Positions 44,348 to 53,859 are shown, numbered from the stretch's first letter. The stretch: 64,000 nucleotides of DNA from Bacillota bacterium (GCA_023388635.1 JAEWFW010000018.1:1-64000), one strand, 5' to 3'. Numbers and translations are program-made. The notes: generated from the letters alone by a model not told the origin.

Positions 44348-45025
44348 ATGAGCGTTACGGATACTTTGTACGGAGAAAACGACAAGCCAAAGGTGAACGA
44401 CGGAGGGCTTCACGGAGTTGCAATCGGGGTCGTGACTGACATCAACGACCCGAAAAAACAGGGACGGATCAAAGTCAAGATTGTCAACAGCGATTCATCC
44501 GACTATGAAACTGACTTCATCAGGATGATGGCGCCGCTGGCTGGCACCCAGTGGGGAAGTTTTTCATTGCCGGCAGTCGGCGATGAGGTTCTAGTGGCTT
44601 TTCTGCGGGGGGACATTAACTGCCCGTACGTGTTGGGGGCGCTTTGGAGCAAAGAACATATGCCGTCTGTGAAGATCGAAGAGCAGAAGACACCAAAGCA
44701 GTTGTCGATCAAGCTCGATGATCAGGTGGAGATGATCGTCGTACAAGACAAAGACGGAAGAAACTTACTGGCAATTGATGCACAAAACGGATTGATTACA
44801 GTCGAAGCAAACAAGAAGATGATATTGAAATCAGGAAAATCCAGCGTCACACTGGATGCGCAAACAGGTGGCTTGCAGATAGAAAGCAGTCCATCGATCA
44901 ATATCAAATCACAGCATATCGGCATCCGTGCAGAAGCCTCTCTGGAATTACAAGCAGGCGGTTCCTTGACTGTAAAATGTGATGGAATGGCGACGATTAA
45001 AGGAGCAATGGTGAAAATCAATTAG
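44348..45025 (+). CDS. Phage baseplate spike protein (gpV/gp5/VgrG-like)
   Basis: A 225-aa protein with an OB-fold domain (about residues 20-100: GVVTDINDPKKQGRIKVKI, MAPLAGTQWGSFSLPAVGDEVLVAF, YVLGALW), which is the classic gp5/VgrG/GpV signature. It is followed by a repetitive beta-strand stalk (about 120-225) like the trimeric beta-helix spike of contractile tails. The ATG at 44348 is preferred over a TTG at 44270 because only 44348 has a GGGAG site. No tail tube, sheath or baseplate wedge genes are nearby. It is followed 17 bases later by a PAAR-like tip gene. Confidence 0.85.
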   Translation: MSVTDTLYGENDKPKVNDGGLHGVAIGVVTDINDPKKQGRIKVKIVNSDSSDYETDFIRMMAPLAGTQWGSFSLPAVGDEVLVAFLRGDINCPYVLGALWSKEHMPSVKIEEQKTPKQLSIKLDDQVEMIVVQDKDGRNLLAIDAQNGLITVEANKKMILKSGKSSVTLDAQTGGLQIESSPSINIKSQHIGIRAEASLELQAGGSLTVKCDGMATIKGAMVKIN

Positions 45026-45042
45026 TGGAAGGAGCAATCGTT

Positions 45043-45429
45043 ATGGGTAAGCTTGTTTGCGGTGGTGCCACGTGCACTTGTACATTCGGTTTGGCACCCA
45101 ACTGTTTTATGGTCCTTCCTGTTAATAGGTTGATGACATCGCAGCCGATTGCGACGATTATGGATAACAAACCGATGGTCAATATTTTGCCCTTCGGCAT
45201 GTGTCAGTCATTGGCGAATCCTCAGGTAGCTGCTGCCACCGCGGCTGCTTTGGGAGTGATGACACCGATGCCTTGTATGCCTGTTGTCAATGCTCCATGG
45301 GTGCCCGGGTCGCCGACTGTGCTTGTCGGCAATTATCCGGTACTGACTGATAATTCGCAAACATTTTGCAACTGGGGCGGTGTCATCAGGATAACGCAGC
45401 CAGGTCAGTTTACAATTACTGTTTCATAA
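45043..45429 (+). CDS. PAAR-like tip protein (DUF4280 type)
   Basis: A 128-aa small cysteine-rich protein. It begins MGKLVCGGATCTCTFG, contains LPVNRLMTSQPIATIMDN and ends NWGGVIRITQPGQFT, a pattern of DUF4280 PAAR-like proteins that cap the spike in contractile injection systems. Eight or so cysteines suggest metal or disulphide stabilisation. The ATG at 45043 follows AAGGAG. It pairs with the preceding spike gene, but no effector domain or adjacent toxin is visible. Confidence 0.75.
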   Translation: MGKLVCGGATCTCTFGLAPNCFMVLPVNRLMTSQPIATIMDNKPMVNILPFGMCQSLANPQVAAATAAALGVMTPMPCMPVVNAPWVPGSPTVLVGNYPVLTDNSQTFCNWGGVIRITQPGQFTITVS

Positions 45430-45483
45430 AGGAGCAAGGACAGTCTGTATTTTTAGAAAAGGCTTATGGTTGATATGAATTTA

Positions 45484-45522
45484 ATAATCCGTACTGATTT
45501 CTCTTATAGTACGGGTTCTTTT
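45484..45522 (+). terminator. Terminator after the spike/tip pair
   Basis: The AATCCGTACT and AGTACGGGTT arms pair with a 12-base loop and are followed by CTTTTGG. Confidence 0.6.
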
Positions 45523-45649
45523 GGTTACATATATGCCATTTTACTATGGAATGATATATTGTTGTATTCATTGCCGGCGTAGCTGTGTTGGTATGAATTC
45601 TTTAGAGATATGGCATGACTTTTAATGCAGATGAAAGGAGAAATACAAA

Positions 45650-46381
45650 ATGTCAAAATTTTATAGCGAAATAGCAAGATATTATGATCATATTTTCCCG
45701 TTGTCCAAAGCCACAGTGGATTTCATTAAAGAAAGTGTAGGAGAGGTGCCTAAAGACATTCTTGATGTCGCTTGTGGCAGCGGTTTGTATTCCCAAGCTT
45801 TAAACGAAGCGGGCTACCACATGACGGCGATTGATTTAGATGAACAGATGATTGGACAATTACAGCAAAAGAATAACGGGATACAGGCTAAAGTATTGAA
45901 TATGCTGGAGATAGGAAATTTGGATCAAATGTTTGATATGATTTTTTGCATTGGAAATTCTATCGTGCATTTAAAGAACAATCAAGAAATTCGCAATTTT
46001 CTAGAGTCCTGTTATCAGTCGCTTAAACCACAGGGGAAACTCCTGCTTCAGGTGGTGAATTATGATCGGATATTAGATAAGGGTATTAAAAGCTTAGCCA
46101 CTATAGAGAATGAAAATATCGGGTTACGTTTTGAAAGGAACTATGATTATCTCCAGGAACAACATAAAATCAACTTTAACACCGTACTCACAGTCAACGG
46201 TGAGCGCTTGGAAAATAATGTGCTGTTGCATCCGATAAAGAGTGAAGAGTTATTGGAATTATTTAAACAAGCGGGATTTTCTGATGTGGAGTTTTTTGGC
46301 AGTTTTAAGAAAGAACCGTTTCATTCGCTGGGATCGATTCCCTTAGTAGCCATTGGAACAAAAAATACACTAGTTATATAG
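45650..46381 (+). CDS. Class I SAM-dependent methyltransferase
   Basis: A 243-aa Rossmann-fold methyltransferase. SAM-binding motif I is ILDVACGSGLYS (about 36-47), the acidic post-I position is TAIDLDEQM, and motif IV-like DMIFCIGNSIVHL follows. The target (small molecule or protein) cannot be inferred. The start follows GAAAGGAG. It is a stand-alone gene. Confidence 0.85.
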   Translation: MSKFYSEIARYYDHIFPLSKATVDFIKESVGEVPKDILDVACGSGLYSQALNEAGYHMTAIDLDEQMIGQLQQKNNGIQAKVLNMLEIGNLDQMFDMIFCIGNSIVHLKNNQEIRNFLESCYQSLKPQGKLLLQVVNYDRILDKGIKSLATIENENIGLRFERNYDYLQEQHKINFNTVLTVNGERLENNVLLHPIKSEELLELFKQAGFSDVEFFGSFKKEPFHSLGSIPLVAIGTKNTLVI

Positions 46382-46536
46382 TCTTGGGATGAATTATATG
46401 GCAAAATGAAAAAATATAACTAAATAACTAGTGATAAAGTTTGGTTACTAGGAATTTCGGTGGACAGACATCTTTGATATGTATTTGGAGTGAATGCAAA
46501 GGAAAGACGACAAGACGTAGAGGGGCGGTAGAAAGT

Positions 46537-47784
46537 ATGGTAAATCGTAAAAATGATGGTTGCAAGAAGTTATATGATGCTATGCTTGAAGGGTATGTGC
46601 TATTGAAAGTCATGATCAATACAGACGGCGAACTCTACGACTGCCAAATCATTGAAATCAATAAGCAGTTTGAGGTAATTACCAAGGTATCCCGTGACGA
46701 AGTCATTGGTAAAACGCTCAGGAACGTGTTGCCTTCACTCGATCAAAACTGGTCTCAGTTTTCAAAAAACTTACCGATGACCGAAGAAACTGTACAGTTT
46801 GAGTTTTATTTTGAAAATATTGACAGACATTTTCTTATCAGCGCTTTCAAGCCTTCTCAGGATGAGATTGCCCTTCTTTTCACAGAAGTAACCTTACAAA
46901 AGAAGGCAAAGGATGCGTTTAGAATGCATGAAGTCCTGTTTGAAAATGCCGAGGATATTATGCTGTATATTAAAATGGATGGACAAATTGTCAATGCCAA
47001 TAATCGAGCTTGTGAACAATACGGGTACACAAAGCAGCAGCTCCTGTCTATGAATCTACAGGATATTCGTCACCATTCAACGGTTTCCGAATATGAGGAG
47101 CAAATGCAGCAGGCAAATGATAAGGGTATCATTTTCGAGTGCGTCCACGTCAGAAGTGACGGCTCCACTTTTCCGGTGGAGGTAAGCGCAAAAACCACTT
47201 GTACGGAAAAAGGGCAATTCCGCATTCACATCATTCGCAATATCACAAAACGTAAGGAAAACGAAAAGAAGATTGCATGGCTTGCTCAATATGACGCTTT
47301 GACAGGGATATTTAATCGTGGAAACTTTGTCATGAATTTGGAGAATGAAATTCAGCGTTCCACACGCGATAAAACGTCATTTGCGCTGATGTTGTTTGAT
47401 ATCGATAAATTTAAATATATCAATGATCATTATGGACATGAAGCTGGGGATCGGATACTTTGTCATGCCGCCAAGGCAGCCCAAGGGGAGCTTCGGGAGA
47501 CGGATCAAATCGGTCGCTTAGGCGGTGACGAATTCGTTGTCCTACAAACGGGTGTAAAGGCAGAAGAGGATATTATCACTTTAGTGAAGCGGATACAGGC
47601 GGCGGTTAGAGAGCCGATTGTCTATAAAGAATTTCAACTCAGTGTTGAAATTAGTATAGGGATTTGCCTGTTTCCGATGGATGCTACGGAAGCTGATGCT
47701 CTGTTGCATTGCGCAGATCAAGCCATGTACCAGGTAAAGCAAAATGGCGGCGGAACGTACGGGTTTTTTGCGTCTAGTAAGTGA
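46537..47784 (+). CDS. PAS-PAS-GGDEF diguanylate cyclase
   Basis: A 415-aa cytoplasmic protein. A divergent PAS domain (about 10-120) is followed by a typical PAS/PAC domain (about 130-245, VNANNRACEQYGYTKQQLL). The GGDEF domain (about 255-410) has FDIDKFKYINDHYG and the intact GGDEF motif in LGGDEFVVLQ. It should make c-di-GMP in response to a small ligand or redox state. A longer frame runs from 46441, but the ATG at 46537 is the first with a plausible AGAGGGGCGG site. It stands alone. Confidence 0.87.
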   Translation: MVNRKNDGCKKLYDAMLEGYVLLKVMINTDGELYDCQIIEINKQFEVITKVSRDEVIGKTLRNVLPSLDQNWSQFSKNLPMTEETVQFEFYFENIDRHFLISAFKPSQDEIALLFTEVTLQKKAKDAFRMHEVLFENAEDIMLYIKMDGQIVNANNRACEQYGYTKQQLLSMNLQDIRHHSTVSEYEEQMQQANDKGIIFECVHVRSDGSTFPVEVSAKTTCTEKGQFRIHIIRNITKRKENEKKIAWLAQYDALTGIFNRGNFVMNLENEIQRSTRDKTSFALMLFDIDKFKYINDHYGHEAGDRILCHAAKAAQGELRETDQIGRLGGDEFVVLQTGVKAEEDIITLVKRIQAAVREPIVYKEFQLSVEISIGICLFPMDATEADALLHCADQAMYQVKQNGGGTYGFFASSK

Positions 47785-47883
47785 GTGTAAAGGTGTATTT
47801 GTTTGCCATATTTGATTTCAGACTTGTAAGCTGTTACTAAAGATTGGGTATGAAGCAGAATACGGCGATGGAGAGTGTAAGAA

Positions 47884-48576
47884 ATGAATGAGATTGTCGT
47901 GCTAGATATAAAATTTAATTTTCAAGGGATTGAGGATGAAATCCATCCGGTGGTATTAAAAGACGATAAAAGTATGGTTCTGATTGATTGTGGGTATACG
48001 GGTTTTCTTCCGAAAATCGAACAAGCCATGGATGAAAAGCATCTTGATTGTCGGGATTTAACGCATGTTTTGATTACACATCAAGATCATGACCATATTG
48101 GGGCATTATATGATCTGAAACAGAAGTATCCACAGGTGCAGATCATCGCAAGCAAAAGTGAATCTCCGTATATTTCCGGAAAATTAAAGTCTTTACGGCT
48201 AGAGCAGGCAGAAGCAATGCAGGCTGGGTTACCGGAAGAGCAAAAGCCGTTCGGATTGGCGTTTTGCAAGATTCTTAAAAATGTCCATCCGGTTGAAGTG
48301 GACTTGGAAGTAACAGATGGCGATGTTTTGGATTGGTGCGGTGGATGTACGATCGTAGGAACACCCGGCCATACTCCAGGACATATTTCGGTTTTCGTAA
48401 GTCAGCCAAAAGTTATGATTACCGGGGATGCGGCGGCACTTGAAAATGGAGAATTGGTAATAGCAAACCCTCAGTTTACGTTGGATATAAAAGAGGCAGA
48501 AGAATCACTGCATAAAATTATGGCATCAGGTGCAAAAAGAATTATCTGTTATCATGGAGGTACTTTGATACCATAG
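47884..48576 (+). CDS. MBL-fold metallo-hydrolase
   Basis: A 230-aa metallo-beta-lactamase-fold protein with the zinc site HxHxDH as LITHQDHDHIGA (first His replaced pattern reads H-Q-D-H-D-H), the third histidine in GTPGHTPGHISVF, aspartate in ITGDAAA and final histidine in CYHGGT. It is distinct from the MBL hydrolase near 33 kb. The substrate is unknown. Confidence 0.83.
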   Translation: MNEIVVLDIKFNFQGIEDEIHPVVLKDDKSMVLIDCGYTGFLPKIEQAMDEKHLDCRDLTHVLITHQDHDHIGALYDLKQKYPQVQIIASKSESPYISGKLKSLRLEQAEAMQAGLPEEQKPFGLAFCKILKNVHPVEVDLEVTDGDVLDWCGGCTIVGTPGHTPGHISVFVSQPKVMITGDAAALENGELVIANPQFTLDIKEAEESLHKIMASGAKRIICYHGGTLIP

Positions 48577-48640
48577 ATCGCTTTTAGATGATCGTTTTTC
48601 TAGGAGCAGAGGATTATTAAAAGCTAAAATTGTTTAAGGA

Positions 48641-48667
48641 GCTGTCCAATAATTGGACAGCCTTTTT
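48641..48667 (+). terminator. Terminator after the MBL hydrolase
   Basis: The GCTGTCCAA / TTGGACAGC stem has a very short loop and is followed by CTTTTT. It is shared in position with the convergent permease gene. Confidence 0.78.
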
Positions 48668-48710
48668 ATGAGCAAAAATTTGTTATCAATTTCTATATGG
48701 CTGGGAAGAC

Positions 48711-49832
48711 CTATTGTAATAAAACGCCCAAAACAGATAAAATGATCAAAAATAATAGATTCCACAGGGTGAATAATTTTAGGTATTTAGCGTTGTCCTT
48801 TTTATAAGTACCGATGTAAATTTTATAGGAAATGACGCTTGCCATAGATGCAATCAGTGTACCCATACCGCCGATGTTTACGCCTGTAAGAAGTTGGTGT
48901 GCATTGTCGGTAAAACCTGAAAGAAGAACGGCAGCAGGCACATTGCTCGTAATCTGGCTGGTTAGTATTGCAACAAACAAGGTGTGGTCTTGGGTGATGG
49001 TAGATAGAAACGTATGAATTACTTCTATCTGTCCGATGTTTCCTACAAATATAAAAATAAAAGCAAAGGTTGCCAGTAAGCTGTAATCGACTTTCGCAAG
49101 TATCTGTTTATTCGTCATCCATAGAGTGGTGAATATTATGATGGCGGCGACCGGATATGGAATCCAGTCAAATACGGATGCAGTCGATATCAAAAACAGA
49201 ATACTGTATAATATGAGCTTTTCTTTTCGCAGTGGAGATGTATTAGCAACAACGGAAGATCTCAACTCTATTGCTGGAACAAGCAGGCAACACAGCACAA
49301 GCAATAATCCCCCGACGAATACGATCGGGAAAATCGTCATCAGAAAATCTGCGAGAGTCATTTTGTAATAAGAAAACAAATAAAGATTTTGGGGGTTGCC
49401 GATGGGTGTCAGGCTGGAACCAATATTGGCGGCAATAGTTTGCAGGATGACGATAAAAGCGCTTTGTCTCTCAAGATCACAAGTTGAAAGAAGCGCGAGC
49501 GTAATAGGAATAATCGTCACGAGTGCTACATCGTTCGTGACGAACATGGCAAAAAAGTAGCAAGAGAAAACCAAAAACAGTGTTAATTTGCGTGAATCTT
49601 GTAAACGTGCAGATAATAATAGAGACACTTTCTCCAGCATACCTTCATGCAGATACCCCATAACGGATGCCATCAGGCAAAACAGACATGCTAGTGTCTT
49701 GAAATCAATGTATGAAATGTATTCTACAGAAGGGGGCACAAAAGACATTGAGATCATCGCCAGAACAGCGGATATTACGAGAATCGGATCTGTCTGGAAT
49801 AATGTCTTTATTTTTGACGAAAGTGTATTCAT
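48711..49832 (-). CDS. ArsB/NhaD-superfamily (SLC13-like) anion permease
   Basis: A 373-aa polytopic membrane protein with about ten helices in an inverted-repeat arrangement typical of the ion transporter superfamily (ArsB, CitM, SLC13). Conserved loops include VTNDVALVTIIPITLALL and the helix-break motif NIGSSLTPIGNPQNLYL, repeated as ITSNVPAAVLLSGF. It likely moves a di- or tricarboxylate or another anion, and arsenite export is less likely without arsenic genes. It is shorter than most family members (about 430-480 aa). It stands alone and is divergent from the chemoreceptor gene. Confidence 0.83.
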   Translation of the reverse strand: MNTLSSKIKTLFQTDPILVISAVLAMISMSFVPPSVEYISYIDFKTLACLFCLMASVMGYLHEGMLEKVSLLLSARLQDSRKLTLFLVFSCYFFAMFVTNDVALVTIIPITLALLSTCDLERQSAFIVILQTIAANIGSSLTPIGNPQNLYLFSYYKMTLADFLMTIFPIVFVGGLLLVLCCLLVPAIELRSSVVANTSPLRKEKLILYSILFLISTASVFDWIPYPVAAIIIFTTLWMTNKQILAKVDYSLLATFAFIFIFVGNIGQIEVIHTFLSTITQDHTLFVAILTSQITSNVPAAVLLSGFTDNAHQLLTGVNIGGMGTLIASMASVISYKIYIGTYKKDNAKYLKLFTLWNLLFLIILSVLGVLLQ

Positions 49833-49963
49833 AGGATGTTTTTATTACCTCTATTGGGAAATTATCATATACGTAGAAATATGATAGCGTAAATCCGGAC
49901 AAAGTCAATATTCTTATAAATGATGCCAAAAGATAAAGTAAAATTACTTTGGCTTTCTATCTA

Positions 49964-50026
49964 AAATAAAGAAAATCTATTGCAAGATAAAGAAAACTTA
50001 TCACAAGATAAAGAAAAATTATTGGC
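49964..50026 (+). repeat. Three tandem AAGATAAAGAAAA repeats
   Basis: Three direct repeats of about 20-22 bases share the core (A)A(G/A)ATAAAGAAAA: 49964-49983, 49984-50004 and 50005-50026. A partial fourth copy (AAAGATAAAG) lies at about 49929. They sit just upstream of the chemoreceptor promoter region, where TTGGCA (50022-50027) and TATGCT/TATAAT (50046-50058) are the core candidates. They may be regulator binding sites. Confidence 0.6.
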
Positions 50027-50093
50027 AAAAATATCATAAAAAAGGTATGCTTTATAATAGGCTTTTAATGTTAATTAAAAAGTGGGGATTAGT

Positions 50094-52109
50094 ATGAATT
50101 TAAGCAAAATGAGGTTAGGCACTAAATCAATGATTGGAATAGGAGTTTGTGTCGTCATTGCATTGGCTATATTTACAGGCATCATAAGTACATACGAAGG
50201 TAAGATCATTAGCTCTTCGGAAGATAATTATAACCAATTACTGCAAGCAGCCGTCAACTCACAAATGGAAGCGCAATTGGACAGCGCGCGCATGTCGGTT
50301 TTGACAATTTCTAATAATACAAGGATCCAAGAGTTATTTGCCAATCGTGATCGTCAGCAACTTTTGATAGAATTATCGGCGATTTACGAAACATTGAAAG
50401 AGGATGTATCGCAAATTCAATTTCATTTACCTGATTCCACTGCGTTTTTGAGACTGCATATGCCGGAAAATTACGGCGACAGTCTAAAGGATTTCAGATT
50501 TACAGTCAATGAAGCGAATGCCAAACTACAAATCGTAGAGGGATTGGAAGAAGGACGGGGTGGATATGGATTTAGGGTTGTCGTACCGATGTACTATCTC
50601 GGGCAGCATACCGGGTCGGTAGAGTACGGAAGTACTTTCGGAGATGTATTTTTAAAAAATTTGCAGAATCGATTTGCAGGGGAATATTTTATCTATACTT
50701 TGACAGAAGAGTCTTTATCCTGGCTTGAGAACAACAGCGATGAAACGGGGTATATTTCTTCCACCACAGAGACTGATCAATGGCAAGTAGAATTACCTTA
50801 TATTGATCAAATTAAATCAGGGAAAACAATTTCTTTAGTCTCTGCTGATGAGAAGAATAGCATCCTGCTCATTCCATATACAGACTATAAAGGTGATGTC
50901 GGAGGCTATATAAAAGCAGTCGCTGACCGCAGTACTATCATGGCGCACAGCAAACAGTTACAGACAACGTTGATTTTGGGATCTTGCGGAATTGCTATTT
51001 TCCTATCAGTAATCATTTATTTATTCATTAGATCAGCAGTTATCAAACCGATTCTCCAACTAAAAGACAAATTCAAAAGCGTAGAAAGTGGAGATTTTAC
51101 TGTCAAATGGGAACGGAAAAGTGAAGATGAAATCGGCCAGCTTTCAGAATCATTTAATAACATGATTGCGACTTTCAGGGGTATTCTCGGAGATTTGAAA
51201 GATGCTTCTAAACAAGTGTCGCTTTCATCAAGTGATTTGGCTGAAACTTCGCACCAAAATACATTGGCATCGGAAGAAGTGGCGAAAGCGGTTGATGGAA
51301 TTGCCGGCGGCGCAATGGATCAGACAGAGAAAATTGAAATGGGTTCTAACAATGTCAAAGTACTCGGCGAACAAATTGAAAAGAATACGAAATCGATGGA
51401 TGAACTCAGTCTTTCTATAGCGCAGGTATTTACCAATACACAAAGCGGTATGGATGAAGTCGAGTCATTAAACAATATCTATCAGCAAACAGACAGTGCC
51501 ATGCAAGATGTGCAGACAGGTGTATTACAGACGGCAGAAAGTACAAAGAAGATCAGTGAATCGAGTAAAATGATTGCGTCGATTTCTGCGCAGACGAATC
51601 TATTGGCATTAAATGCATCGATTGAAGCAGCTAGAGCTGGCGAGGCAGGAAAGGGATTTGCTGTTGTTGCCGATGAAATTCGCAAACTTGCGGAAGAATC
51701 CAATTCTTCTACGAAAATTATAGACAGCGTAGTAGAAGAGCTAAGCAAAAGCTCAGATCAAGCTGTGGAAACATTAAAGAACAGTTTTACTGCATTAGTG
51801 GAACTGCAAAAAGCTGTAGAAAAAATCCGTGCTGTCTATAAACAAATTGAGCAAGCAACCGAAGTGAATCATACTAGTTGCGAAGAGCTGAATTTGTCTA
51901 TGAAAGATATGGAGAAAATGAAAGAAGAAATACTCAATGCTTTACAGACGCTGGCTTTGATTGCGGAGAGTAATTCTGCTGCCACAGAAGAAGTCTCTGC
52001 GTCGGTGGAAGAACAAACGGCTTCTATGGCGGACATTGCCAACGCCAGTCAGAACCTTAAAGAATTGGCAGCAAAACTAGGTCAATTGGTTAGTAAGTAT
52101 AAGGTGTAA
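50094..52109 (+). CDS. Methyl-accepting chemotaxis protein with dCache_3 sensor
   Basis: A 671-aa membrane chemoreceptor. It has an N-terminal helix (about 12-32), a large extracytoplasmic dCache_3-type domain (about 40-280, with the family's FHLPDSTAFLRLHMPENYGD segment) and a second helix (about 292-315). These are followed by HAMP (about 318-370) and the signalling domain with hairpin tip in SAQTNLLALNASIEAARAGEAG. It probably recognises a small organic ligand and feeds into CheA. Start at 50094, with GGGGAT upstream. A GTG at 50082 is in frame but lacks a site. Confidence 0.92.
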   Translation: MNLSKMRLGTKSMIGIGVCVVIALAIFTGIISTYEGKIISSSEDNYNQLLQAAVNSQMEAQLDSARMSVLTISNNTRIQELFANRDRQQLLIELSAIYETLKEDVSQIQFHLPDSTAFLRLHMPENYGDSLKDFRFTVNEANAKLQIVEGLEEGRGGYGFRVVVPMYYLGQHTGSVEYGSTFGDVFLKNLQNRFAGEYFIYTLTEESLSWLENNSDETGYISSTTETDQWQVELPYIDQIKSGKTISLVSADEKNSILLIPYTDYKGDVGGYIKAVADRSTIMAHSKQLQTTLILGSCGIAIFLSVIIYLFIRSAVIKPILQLKDKFKSVESGDFTVKWERKSEDEIGQLSESFNNMIATFRGILGDLKDASKQVSLSSSDLAETSHQNTLASEEVAKAVDGIAGGAMDQTEKIEMGSNNVKVLGEQIEKNTKSMDELSLSIAQVFTNTQSGMDEVESLNNIYQQTDSAMQDVQTGVLQTAESTKKISESSKMIASISAQTNLLALNASIEAARAGEAGKGFAVVADEIRKLAEESNSSTKIIDSVVEELSKSSDQAVETLKNSFTALVELQKAVEKIRAVYKQIEQATEVNHTSCEELNLSMKDMEKMKEEILNALQTLALIAESNSAATEEVSASVEEQTASMADIANASQNLKELAAKLGQLVSKYKV

Positions 52110-52181
52110 GCAAAGGAGCAGTTCATTTCTTGCTGTAATGTATAATTATACGGCAGGAAATAAAAACGAGGGGAAATACTA

Positions 52182-53333
52182 ATGAAGTTAGATAAAAAAA
52201 TTACGTTGTTAGCGATAGCGTTCATTATAATTGTGGCAATGGCAGCGACGGTTTTTGCTGAAACATTGAGTTTATCACCCGGATATGTTGCTACAAAGGT
52301 AAATGCCAATATTACTGTATTTGGAAAGCATTATTTTCATAACGGGCTGATGTCTGTTATGAGCAATGATGCCAAAGGGAATCAGTGGATGTATTTAAAT
52401 ACAAATGGGGAATTAGTTGATTTAGGGGAAAAATCATATGGATTTGATTTTAGCGAGGGATTGGCGCCTTTTATTGATGTTAATGCTAAAATCGGATATA
52501 TGAATACTACGGGCACGGTCGTCATACCGGCACAATATGATATTTTCGATGCACAAGGGCGATTTTTTTCAGGACGATTTATTAATGGCAATGCTTTAGT
52601 TTTTAAATCTACCGGAATCAATAAGTATGGGATTTCCGAAGGAGAATGGATACAAATTGACCAAAATGGTCAGCAAGTAGAAAAAACATTAGAAGAACGT
52701 AGAGCGGGAGTTGTCTATTCTAATGCATCGGGATACTTTGAAGGAGTATCCACTGAAACTGTTCTTATAGACAGTGAACAATATAAAGTAGATTTTAGTG
52801 AAGGCTCAAGTCTTGTGGATGTAGGTAAACAAGGCAATTATTATATAATCACTAAAACATCATCAGAGATTAGCGATGATACAACTGCAAATCATCACAT
52901 AATAGCAAGCTATACAAATACAAATGTACTTGTAAACGGAGTGCCAGTGGAATTTGAGGCTTACAATATTAACGGTCATAATTATTTTAAACTTCGTGAT
53001 ATCGCAAAAGCTGTGTCTGGCAGTGAGAAGCAATTTGAAGTAACATGGGATGAAATTAATCGGCAAATCAGCCTATTATCGGGGAATCCATACACGGAAG
53101 TGGGCGGTGAACTTGCAAAAGGCGACGGTACAGATAAAGTGGCTATTGAATATCAAAATCGGTTTACGAAAGACGGGAAGATTGTTGAAATGCAAGCCTA
53201 TACCATTAACGATAATAACTTTTTCAAGCTAAGAGATCTGTGCCGAAATTTCAATATTTCAGTGAACTGGAACGAAGCAATAAACTCAATTAGTATTGAT
53301 ACTTCAAAGCCGTATGTTTCTGCGGTAGAGTGA
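52182..53333 (+). CDS. Exported WG-repeat / stalk-domain protein
   Basis: A 383-aa secreted protein. The signal peptide (about 1-27) ends TVFAETLS. WG-type beta repeats follow (about 60-150: YLNTNGELVDLGEKSYGFDFSEGLAPF in parts, IGYMNTTGTVVIPAQYD). The C-terminal part has two copper-amine-oxidase-N-like stalk modules, each with the pattern VEFEAYNINGHNYFKLRDIA (about 250-310) and VEMQAYTINDNNFFKLRDLC (about 330-375). Such modules are common on clostridial cell surfaces and have no known catalysis. The start follows AGGGGAAA. It precedes the tryptophan T-box leader. Confidence 0.8.
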   Translation: MKLDKKITLLAIAFIIIVAMAATVFAETLSLSPGYVATKVNANITVFGKHYFHNGLMSVMSNDAKGNQWMYLNTNGELVDLGEKSYGFDFSEGLAPFIDVNAKIGYMNTTGTVVIPAQYDIFDAQGRFFSGRFINGNALVFKSTGINKYGISEGEWIQIDQNGQQVEKTLEERRAGVVYSNASGYFEGVSTETVLIDSEQYKVDFSEGSSLVDVGKQGNYYIITKTSSEISDDTTANHHIIASYTNTNVLVNGVPVEFEAYNINGHNYFKLRDIAKAVSGSEKQFEVTWDEINRQISLLSGNPYTEVGGELAKGDGTDKVAIEYQNRFTKDGKIVEMQAYTINDNNFFKLRDLCRNFNISVNWNEAINSISIDTSKPYVSAVE

Positions 53334-53395
53334 TCAGGTGGTCGAATCAACTGTTTTTACGTATTTTACACTTGTGAAGATCGTACGTTTGGCGC

Positions 53396-53424
53396 TTGAC
53401 AAAAGCCAATAAACAGGGTAGAAT
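53396..53424 (+). promoter_or_regulatory. Sigma-A-type promoter of the trpXYZ operon
   Basis: TTGACA (53396-53401), a 17-base spacer, and TAGAAT (53419-53424). Transcription should start about 7 bases further on and run into the T-box leader. Confidence 0.8.
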
Positions 53425-53430
53425 TTTTGA

Positions 53431-53716
53431 AATAGTAAAATATCAAACCGCTGAGTAAGAGTAGTAGCTATGACATTTAATTAGCAGAGAGTCGTCGATA
53501 GTGGGAGTACGACAATTAAATGATAGTGAATGGACTTACGAGGGCAGTCCGAAACACTTGCGAATTGATTTGCATATGGAGTAGGCACTGACGGGTCTTC
53601 AACCTGTTATCAGATGAGCACATATGGATAATATGTGAACGAGTGAGCGTCAGCTAATTTGGGTGGTACCGCAGGAATGATAACCTGTCCCTTTGTAATA
53701 TAAGGGATGGGTTTTT
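53431..53716 (+). promoter_or_regulatory. T-box riboswitch, Trp specifier, upstream of an ABC transporter
   Basis: The leader contains the stem I elements (GAGTAAGAG, then CAGAGAGTCG), the specifier region GTGAATGGACTTACGAGGGC and the universal T-box sequence GGGTGGTACCGC (53661-53672). It ends in a terminator formed by CCTGTCCCTT / AAGGGATGGG plus TTTTT (53683-53716). In T-box leaders the specifier codon usually follows GAA on the 3' side of stem I. Here GAA is followed by TGG (53531-53533), the tryptophan codon. Uncharged tRNA-Trp would bind and stop termination, allowing transport genes to be expressed when tryptophan is scarce. Confidence 0.9.
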
Positions 53717-53859
53717 ATTATTGTGAGACTAGTTTAGTTGAGTGGAGCAGAGGAGAGGGGGAGCTTAGATGAGCGTAGAATTCCGATGGCGAATGTGAAT
53801 GAGCTAAGGGAGCAGAAGAGAAGTCTTACTATACCACAAAAATTGGAGGATTATGAATT

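Noticed and set aside
46428..46536. Longer N-terminus for the PAS-GGDEF protein from 46441
   Set aside because: The extra 32 residues are basic and unlike the family, and no ribosome-binding site precedes that start.
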